Shown: piece after piece, positions 36,034 to 46,900 of the stretch
How the letters are laid out: every line of letters begins with the position of its first letter
How positions within the stretch are numbered: the stretch's first letter is position 1
NCBI GenBank assembly: GCA_005408345.1
Contig: SEMN01000320.1
Location: 74,501-138,500 of the forward strand
Length of the DNA stretch: 64,000 nucleotides
Origin: Macquaria australasica
Taxonomy: Eukaryota > Chordata > Actinopteri > Centrarchiformes > Percichthyidae
Direction: 5' to 3'
Program-made: the position numbers and the translations under genes
The notes under the pieces: generated by a model
What the model was told of the DNA's origin: nothing
Database searches by the model: none
What the model saw: the letters and a program-made list of their open reading frames with translations, nothing else

Positions 36034-39000
36034 TCACAGGCTCGTCACCCGCTGCATCTGTCCGTCGTCTCCCTCGGAGGCGGGCTCTGCCGAGTACACT
36101 GCTTCTCCATTGGATGCCAGCGGCGGCGGCTGGTAGAAGGTCTGCAGGTGATTGGGCCGAGGGCCCAGCGGGGGTCGCCCCAGGCTGTAGGGTAGTTCCA
36201 GGGCGGGCCTCTGGGGCTGGCCAGTGGGGCTGACCTCTTCTGGACCTTCAGGGCTGCTGTCGGGGTACGAGAGGGTCGGAGGGGAAGTGCGGGTGTAGAA
36301 GCGAGGAGGGGAGCTGCTTCGGCTGTACACCTGGGGGGAGTGGCGGGAGTAGAGATTGTTTGGAGGCGAGTTAGTGTCTCGAGGAGCGAAGATATTCGTT
36401 GGGGGAGAGCTTCGGGGGAAGATGCTGAGCGGCGGCGAGCGGCGGTCTCCGGGGTAGAGCGGGGAGGGGTTTGAATCTCGGGCGTAGATAGGTGAGGAGT
36501 CAGGGTCAAGGTCGAGGTCAGGGGTCAAAGGCAGAGCAAAGCTGTCAGAATCCTCTCGTTCGCCATGGTAACGAAGAGACCCTCTTTTCCTCGCGTCGAG
36601 ACCTCCATCTTTGCTCTCAAACAGGAAAGGTTCCTCCCTGTCTATATCCATCCCTCCTCTCCATACATCCAGGGCTCTATCTTTCTGTTTCTCATTCTCT
36701 CGTTCAATTCCTGCCCTCCATCCATCTCTGTCCTTCAAAAACAAGGATTCATCTTTTTCTCTCTCCATCCCACCTCTCCATCCGTCAATCCCAAAATCTT
36801 TCTTCTGAGTTATAAAAGTCTCTTCCTGCTCCGTCTCTGCTCCTCCCCGCCACACCTCTATCCTTCCACTTCTCTTCTCCAGCAGATGAGATTCCTCCCG
36901 CCCTCTCTCCATTCCACCTCTCCATTCGTCCATCTCTCCATCTCTCTTCTGAGAGGTAAAAGACTCGTCCCTTCCTCTCTCGGTTCCTCCCCTCCATTCG
37001 TCCATCATTCCATCTCTTTTTAAGAGAAATGTCTCGTCCTTCTCTCTGTCCTGGCCACCTCTCCATGTCTCTACGCTTGCCTCCCTCTGTTTCATCAGCA
37101 GCGGCTCTTCCAGAGCTTTGTACAGGGGCTCAGACTCCTGTGGGGGAGGGGGAGGAGGAGGCGGGAGGGGCCTGTCCCGATAACGCTCCCTGTCTCTCTC
37201 TCTGTCTGTCCCGCCGTTCGACTCCACTGTGTTGCGGTGGCGGGACAGAGTACCAGGGGTGCGGCTGAGGGTGGAGTAGGGCCGAGCCTGAACATCAGGG
37301 GGACGAGCTTGCTGCCTGTCCTGGAGCCCGCGGCGACCCAGAGTGCCTTGCAGCTGCGACCTATCGCCGTCTTTAAGCAGCTCACGGGACTCAGAATCTC
37401 CAGGAACACGTGAGTGTGACCAGCCATCTTGTAAGCGTGGCGTCGTGGTGTGATCTTGTCCACGTGTTGTGGAATGTGTCTCAGCGTCTTGTGTGTGCTG
37501 CCTCGTATGTGCCCAGCCCTCTTGTGCGTTGTGGCGTGTGTTTGGCTGCATGGTGGCAGCCCAGCCCTCTTGGGGTGGCTGTGCGTGTCGAGTTAAAGTG
37601 GCAGTGTGAGTGAGAGCCGCCCTGTCGTGGTGGTGAGGCCTCGCCAGGCTTCCGTAGCGCTCAGGAGGAACAGGCATGGGAGCTGAGGGCCTCAGGTTGC
37701 TCTGCACCAGCTCTGAGATGATCATCTTTTCCAGCGCCGCTGCATCAGACAGGTTACGACGCATTCCAGCACCGCTGCCCAGATCTGTGGCCCCGTGAGG
37801 GGTGAGGAGGGCTGGGGAGATGTCATCCCCTCCTATCCCAACTCCTCCCTCCCTCAGAAGGTCAGTGCTGCCCACCACTCCAGCTCGGGACCCGGGTGTG
37901 GTTCCCAGACCATGCAGGGTGAAGGTGTTGGGGGTGTAGCCTCCGTTGAGACACACACTGTCCAAACCACAGGACTCCTGGCTCTGGGACACACCACCCT
38001 CTGTTGGAAGAAACAGGAAGATGGCAATTACCAAACAGGGATCAAAGATTGACATAAAGAGATTTACACAAATGAACGTATGAATGAATGAGCAGAGTTT
38101 AGGGTTCATGTGCCTACTGAGGGTGTGGCTTTACCAAGAAGATTTGGATATTAACAATATTCTTCGATGAAATGTTCAGTTATGTCGCCACATGGAAGAG
38201 ATGCATGTTATGTCTTCATGGTCTATGAAAAATTACTGTGTGCAAAGATTGCACAGATAGTCTATGAATTGTAGCACAGTGCACAAGGAAGTGGCGCTCA
38301 ATGATTCGAGTGAGCACAATAAAGGAGAGCTCATACTCTGCTTGTTTCTGAAGGTTCCTACAGGTCCACGTTAAGACAGAGAGACAGAGAGGGAAAAAAC
38401 ATTTAAAAGACAAACATTTCAAGGTCAAAAACTAAAAACAGAACACCACACTGGTATAAAACAAAAATATTTCACGAGTTTTTAATTCCAAACATTCATA
38501 CTGTAAACAGAAAAATGACAAACTGTACTGGGCAAAAGTCTTATGCCACTCAGGTACAGAAATGCGAAAGATACGTTTGAGGTAATTTAAATGTTGCCAT
38601 CACATAGTTTTTTTATGAGAGAGCACTTACACGTTTATTTTTTAAAAATGTAAGTGTCCTGCTCTGTACATATTACACACATCTAAAATTACCAAATTTA
38701 AGGGATCCTCATTAGAATGTGTTTTTTTATGTTTTGTTACATAAAAAATAATAATCTGCTGATATATTGTTATTGGATTTTTAAAACTTGAAAATATCGA
38801 TATTGGTATTGCCCTCAAAAATCCAGTATAGGTTGTGCGCTATTCAACAAGCAAAACACATAAAAGTAGACAAAGTCAAAAGAGGAAAATTGTCAAAATG
38901 GTTTCAAAACGTATGTCAGAATTGAACACATTAAACTTCCTTGACTGTTGATGCTTCTTTTAATCAAAAAACTGGAGGGATTTACTGCTGGATATTTAGG

Positions 39001-42000
39001 TTTGAATGTATCTCTCTGTAACCGCGTTGCTGCAAGCTGTTTTATAAGATAACTAATTTTTAAGTCACTACAGAGGTAAGTGGCCTCACATAGACATTTT
39101 TCAACGTGGCATGAGAGTTTTGCAAGGTACTAGGTGAGTACACATAAGTAAAAGGACAGTAAAAGAAACCAACATAAAGAGGGACAAGTAAGTAAGCTGT
39201 GTAGAAAACATAGACACAAACAAATTAGGAAGAATCACAGAAAGTTGTAATGAAATGTACCTGTGGAGGTAAAGGGTTGATTGTATCCCTGGGCCAGCAT
39301 CGTGTCATAAGGAGAGGCTCCAGCATGAGTCTGCAACACTGGATTAGTAAGGAAATGGTTCCCCAAAGCAGCTGGGGATGGAGAGTGAGGGATAAATATG
39401 ACATTCTTGAACAACAGAGGAGGCAAAGCTGAGATTTAAAAGAAAAAAAGAAAAACAGCCATCTTTACCTCGGTTAAGAGTAGGGGTGTTGTTAACGTCT
39501 GCAGCGATGAAAGACGATTCAGTCTGTCTGCGAACTGTGTCGTTCCACATCCTCCTGATACGACTCTGGAACAGAAATATTCCACACAAGGTCAAAGCTG
39601 ACTCAGACACAGAGAGGCAGAGACAAATAGCTAGAGACATAGAGGTACAGTGGATTGTAATTTACCTGTCTGTTAGCAGTAGCTCTCCGACTCTGGCTGC
39701 TGGTGTAGCGGCTGTTGGACCGCAGGGCAGCACCCTTCACCGAGTCCGGAGAGCTGGAAGAGGACGTGGCGCAGCACTGCGAGAGACGCAGGCATCGGCC
39801 GTAGTCCTTCTGACCCTACACGCAATATTTAAACACGTAACATGTCTGTTTTGTCACAAATGTTAACGCTACAGACAGATTCTCGCAGTTACATAATGAG
39901 ACACAAACACAGAGACAGACCTTCCTGGCAAGGGTGCAGTGCAGTATGGTGATGAGGAGGCCCTGGGCGGTGTTGAGGGAGGAGAAGAGGTAAGCCAGGA
40001 GGAGAGACGGAGCAGACAGGAACATCAGGCCCGAGGACCAGGTGACGCTCTGCAGGAAGAGCAGCGTCAGGGAGCCCACCGCCCACGCCCTGGAGACACC
40101 AGAGGAAGAAGAGCACGAGATAAATCACATTTCATTTTTTATCTGACAAGAGTTCACTCACCTAATTCTGTTATAAGCTTTTCTAATTAGATTTTTCATG
40201 TCCCCCGCACTTAAAAAAGCACACAGAAGGTTTAACTGTGCTTCTACTTTACAGCTCAAACCATGGACAAAAACAGAGCTGGGGTGCATGTAGCTAATGT
40301 CAATGTCTAGCAAGTTCAAAAAGGACTTGCACACACCCACATGTATCAGAACACCACCATCCTCAAGCTCCCCAGAGTTTACTGAAACACTGAAAAACTA
40401 CAAATGTCTGTGTGCAACCACTTCTTTTTTATTTGCCGGACATTACTAACACACATCATAGCTCTCTTCTTTTCCTTTGTTGAGTGCAGTTCCCTTCTGT
40501 TTTTCATTGGTTTGACCTTTACTCACTCCAAAGAATGCAAAGACTATATGTCTCCTGTAGTGCATTTTATTCTATATCTTCCAAAAGCGGTGAATGCTTG
40601 ACTTGAAACTATTCAAAATGCTGCTGATTAAGAAAATGCTGGAGCTTTCCTAAGACAAAAGAACGACCATATTACATCTGTTTCATGTAATTTATATTGG
40701 CTCCCTCTCTCAGCTAGGATGAGTCTTAAATATTTAAATTAACAACAAATCTCTAAACGGCTTCCTCATACATAACAGACTGCTTCCAGCTCAAGAGACA
40801 TTCATTTTCAAACTCATTTTTATAGTTTTCTTTCAATTTTTACATCTGGTTTAATCAGGTCACTGCAAAGCATTGCACAAAAAATATGACAGCCATTAAA
40901 ATAACATAATATTACAAATGCAACAGGAAGGTAGGGAAAAAATAATCAATCCAGGCCCTTCAGTTCATAAATTTAACTTTACTTTGTCTTTTTCTAACGA
41001 CTGTATGATTGGAGCCAAAGCTACTGAAACACAATGAGCTCTACACATAATCACCCACAACAGATCAGCATGAGACACTATAGACTAGGCTACTTACCTC
41101 AGGTTGTCATGGCGACTGGAGTCTGGCTTCAAAGCAGCAGTGCTGTGCATCTTATGTAAGGTCATCACCAAGACAACCAGGTTCAACTGAAGCCGAAAAG
41201 AACAAAAACTGTTTAATTTGTATTCATTAATAATGACTCAACGTGGTGTTATTACACACTGACGATTAAAAATATAAATATATGAAAAGGTTAGTATCTG
41301 TATGACAGCATGAACTCTCACCGTGATGACGACAGCGACAGGGCCAAGGAAACTCCAGATGAAGTAATTGTCTGTTCGCAGCCAGCATCTACATACACAC
41401 ACAGACAGACACAGACACACACATATAGACACACACACATAGAAACACACAAGCAAATCACAGTAAAATAAGAACCTCCAAAATAACAAAGTCAGTCTGG
41501 GAGCTGACACAAGAATATTCAGATGTAGGAAAGTAGCTGTCCCCATTCAAAACCGTGCGCGCACACACACACACGCATACATATGCGCGCGAGTCAACTT
41601 ACGCAGTTTTTGAGCCGTAGCCTCTGAAGTCTATGGCTGCGGACACGGCCACCACCAGCCCAGGAATAGAGTAGCCACACAGATAGAAATACTTCCTCCT
41701 GGAGTTTCGTCCTTCAAATACCTCCCGCTGCAGCAAGTACAGTTCCACCCCCTCCAGACACAACCAGCAAAACACTGAGAGCAGCGAGAAGTGCAGCAGG
41801 CCAGCAATGATGGAGCACACAACCTGGACATTGGATATATAAGAAAGAATATTTCACAAAAGGCTTTAAAATACAACAGTAATATCCACCATATCACACA
41901 TGACTAAAATGTCCACCCACTCAACTCCTCCTCTATTCTGTATTTGTCCAATATCGAAGCACTCACTGTGTATTTAGTCTTGTTGGCACCCACAAGGAAG

Positions 42001-43911
42001 AGCAGTTCAGTGATGAGCAGGTTGGCCCACAGGTTGCAGTGGATGGTGCTGTGGTCTGTGTGCCAGGGCGCCCCCTGGCAGCACAGGGTGGTAAGGCAGG
42101 TGGCCAAACACACCAGCGCCACCGAGATGCCAACCCAGGAAACCACATAGACGAGAAGCTCTTCTACACCGACCCCGAACTGGTAAAGAGAAGCAGACAG
42201 GAAAGAAAGCGCATTTATTACCTGATCATAAAGAGAGCATGTATGAATGTAGGAACATGTGCTGACGCAGGTTTCTGAGCGTGTGTGGATGTATTTTTGC
42301 AGTGTAGAGTGCTCGTATGTCTTTCCCTCTGGTTGCGTTGCCCTGTGTGTTACACAACATCTATTCAAATGAATAAAATCACACCCAACAAAGAGAAACA
42401 CTTAATTCAATTTCATGGCCTGCAGCGTTTGTCACTCCCTCTCTCTTACAGCTACAACCCACAATTATCACCCCCTCTGTGCTTGATTTTTAAACAACAT
42501 TTTGAAGAGCACAGTGGGGGTGAAGTCCCACTGTGCTGCAGCAAATGGGTGCATAAGGGTGGAGTCGGGAAGCCTTTGGCGGTCGAAGACGGAGCTGGAT
42601 TTATTGAAGTTTCAGTTTGGCACCTGGCCATCTAAAAAGTAAACTACAGCAGTAATAATGTGTAACACAAGCCTTTCAAATTCTTGAAAAAATGCGAAAT
42701 ACACATTAAGAAAAAACGTCATGGCTGTTTTCAGTGCTGTGTGAATAGTGGCTCAATATTTATAAAATTAAGCACACTGAAAACTCAAAGGGGTATCTGG
42801 TGATGGAGCTATAGGTACATTTTGCTGCACTGTCATTGTCCTGTGCTGTATGAGAGACGGTTCACACAGACCAAGCAGAAAAACACACACTGGAGCCTTA
42901 AAGCTCTTTTCTGTCTGCCGTGAAGGTGAATTTAACGCTGTCACGTGTTTTTATTTTTGTGGTGTGTGTTACTTACAGCGGGTTGCTGATACGTCATGAG
43001 CACAGCATAGCTGGACAGGTGGTTGCAGGCGCAGGTAGTGTGTGTGTTGTTGGTGTGTAACAGACGGCAGCCCTGTGTAGACCACCTGCCACTCCCAGAA
43101 ACCCCTGATGCGTTCCAGAAAGAGCAGTTGGGGCCAAAGTGGTTCTCCAGCTGCGGAGACAAACATACACCAAAACACACATTAGTGCTTATAAAGGATA
43201 CTCAGGGACCAGATTCTGCACAATGTTAAGAATTTTGCTCATTCTGAATTCTGAACATGAACTTTGAGGTGAAGAGATTTCCAAACAGACCTGCAGGTGC
43301 CTGAGAGTGAAGATCACCGGCTCGGAGAGGTACACTCTGTTGGATCCTCTGTGCACAGAGGCAGAGATGACATGGGAGTTGACCACCAGGCTCTTACGCC
43401 TGGCCTCAGACCCCTGGCCTAGCCCCAGCCCGAGCCGCAGAGTCGAGTTCTGGGTGGTCAGGAAGGAGCCCAGGTTCTTATAGAGAGTGAGGACCAGCTT
43501 CACCTGGCCTGCAGAGGAAACCACAGACAGGAGGGAGCCATAGTGAAGAGAGAGACAAATCTATATTTCCACAATCTTTCTGTACTTTGATTTATCACAT
43601 TAAAGATGAGACAGACTTTCATCTTTTGAATTTTTGAAATGTGGAGGAAAACCAGTGTTACTCCCACAACCCGTTACTTGTCCTACCTATGGTTCACCAC
43701 CCCAGGCAACATGCTGTATAATACTGAACTCTCACTGTACAAATGTTGATTAGTTTTGGTGTGTGCCACGAACCATTGTTGCTGTACTGTTGCAGAGCCA
43801 GTGCGGATATCTGCAAGATGCTGTCGCTGTCGTAGGAATGAGGGAACGTCAGGTCCTGTATGTCTGCCTCTGTATTTAGTACATACACCTCCAGATCTGC
43901 GCACACACAGG

Positions 43912-43957
<46 letters not shown>

Positions 43958-46900
43958 GCTTAACTGAACTGTTAAGTTCCACAATGTGTAGAGCAAAACC
44001 GCTAAGAAAGGGAAAGACCACGTACCAACATTTGGTGCCCTGTCACTGAAACGGCCTTCATAGAGATTGTTAGCCAATAGAAACGCTCCTTTCTCTACTG
44101 CGTCTAACAGTAGTGATGCTGAGCGGGACTGGTCAACACTGCTCATATCCGCCCAGGACACCAGAGCCTCAGGACCCAACAGGTTATCCACTGTCTGAAC
44201 GACCGCCTGAGAGGAAGACAGAGGTGTTTTATTCCTCATCTTTATCTATCTGTTTATCCATCTATCTATCTGTCTATCTATCTATCTGTCTGTCTGTCTG
44301 TCTGTCTGTCTTACCTGAACATAAGCTCTACATGTGCGTTCCCTCTTCTGCAGCTGAAAAGAAGAAAAACATCTATTGTTAGAATCATCATTGCTGACAT
44401 TTCCTCGTTCATTTACAGGAAAGGTCAAGTACACATCCGCACTGACAACAGGAATAATTTACCTTGTTGTAATTGCGTGCTGCTGACTCTTTATTGGCTG
44501 GTCTCAAAGCCTGGAGCTGCGAGTCCAGGATGTCCAATAGCTGTTCAATTAGCCTGACGGACATGCTGACATCACCGGCATAGATCCGCCCCCGGGTCAG
44601 ATTGACCAACTCCCCGGCGATGTTGGCCGCGTTCTCTCCGCTCTTAATCTGAAGTGAGGCGGGGGTGTTTATAATGTCAAATATTTTGACATTTACGAGA
44701 GCACTGCTTGCTGACTGGCTTTAGGGCATTTGCACAGTGTGTGTGTGTGTGTGTGTGTGCGCGTGAATGTGTGACTAACCTTCTGTGCAATTTGGCTGAC
44801 CCAGGGAGAGGTGCAGTTGGAAAGGTCAGGTCCTCTGGAGCTCCAGCCCACTGGAGACTGCATGCACTGATAGGAAGCAATACCTGCAGAGACAGACAGG
44901 GTGACACGGACAGTCAGAAAGAAAAAGGACAGCTCGTGTCTTACAGGACCTGGGGTGGTTTGTCACTTCTGTTCCTCCTTGCACATGTTTTCCCATGCAT
45001 CTTTTACCCTTAGTCGCAGCCCCATCAACATTTACAACATTTCTTTTACAATTAATAGTAGCAGATGTTTCAGTTTTTAATAAAAATTTAGAGCTGCATT
45101 AGATTTTTCTTTTGGCCACTTGTGTGCAAAAAACAAACAAACACATACCTACCTTGAAGATATAATTTCATAAGTTATGGCTAAAGTGTTAGCAATTCCA
45201 AAAAATGTCTTGCACACCATAAAGTCATATTGACAGGTGCGCAGGATCAAACACTCCTGACTTGGAAAGAAAACAAAGTGTGGGATTCTTTGCTTTCATT
45301 CCAAGTGAAAAACTGCCTATTCACACATCCTGCAAACACTAAGTGAAAGAGTGAAAGAGGAGGTGAGGGCTAGGAGGGTATTTATAGGAATGCCGGAAGT
45401 GGCTCAGTTGAGGTGTGGTCCTGCTCCTGAAACTCTGCTAGATAGCTCCAATTAACATTAGATTAATCATCACCTCTGTGCTAAAACCATGTCCATTTTT
45501 CCTCGTCCTAATCATGTTGAATGGTTCATTCAACATGATTAGGACGAGGAAAAATGCACCAAAAGCTTATCTACATAATCTGCATAACAGCTTTTCCTCT
45601 GAGGCAGCGCTGGGCGAGAGGAAGAGTTGATGAACCCAGCTTGTCTCAACACTGTAACCTCTTTCTTCTCTCTCTCATATGAAGGCAAGTTCAAACAGAG
45701 GACATCCGACTACATTTCAAAGGGAAACGAGATACAGACACACACACATGCAAATACCACACACATACACACACACACATAGACTGGCATGCTCACGTCT
45801 GTGCACACACATGCCACACCTACCCAGTGACCCTTTAGGGCAGGGTCTCTCCACTGTCTCTCCCTTCAGGGTGGGCGGCCACTGCACCCCTCGTGCCACC
45901 CGGCCCTCACATCCGCCCACCTGACCGGGGCCCCCTGGAGCCAAGGGGACACGCATAGGTGGACGTGGGGTCAAAGGGACCATGGCTGTGATTGGCCGCT
46001 GGTCAAAGGGTCCTCGGTTGATGACGCCAATTGGGTGAGAGGCCGACGGCCGTACTGGAGTCAGCGCAACAGTGGCTGTGTAGGAGCGGACGGTCGTCAT
46101 CAGAGAGGAGAGGGGACCTGGAGGGACGGAAACACTGTTAGATTCTCTAGTTTCATCACATATGTCCAAACACGCAAGTGCACTAGTTCCACAAACCTTT
46201 AGTGGGCGGTGGCGGTGTAAACTGTAGTGGGTATCTCAGTACGTAGTAGTTGTTCCACACATACAGCTGGTTGTCTCTGGGGTTGTAGTCTATGGAGGAG
46301 ATGTACTGGTATGGGTTGGGGAATGGTATTTGAACGGGCAGCTCCTGTCCACGGCTGGTGTCGTAGGCGTAAACCACCATGTCGCTGCCGACTCGGCCCT
46401 CCGCCTGCCCCTCATCATCCTGGAAGACGGAGCGCACGGCGTAGAGCACGCCACAGGCCATGAAGGCGTTGCTCGCCCCACGTTTGTCAAAGCCAGTGGA
46501 CCACGAACCCTCGAAGCGCAGGGTGTAGGGGTTCACCTGCAGGACAAAAAAGACATGGGAAGATGAGAAAACTCAATAATAAAACCCTTTCTTCTTTTCT
46601 CTTTCCAATCATTGATCTGTTTTCATTCCTCCTACTGCACCTGGCTGACCACAATGCGTCCATTATTGGCTTCAGTAGAGTAGATCACCCATAGGCCGTT
46701 CTCATCCACCGCCAGATCGATGTCTGACTTCCCTCCCCAGCGGTAAGGCGAGGTGTCGTGGTAGTTGGCATTGACCACCACTGCCTCGCCGCTCTTGATG
46801 CGTGTCCTCAGGTCATACTTGACCAGGTTGCGCGTTCGCTCCTTGTTGTAAAACACTGCGCCGTCATACACCACAAAGCCTGTACCGTCCACACGGCTAG

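Noticed and set aside
36045..37268. Long open frames overlapping the last latrophilin exon in other frames and on the other strand
   Set aside because: Shadows of the repetitive GA-rich coding exon; the real frame is proved by conserved blocks and the PDZ-binding C-terminus.
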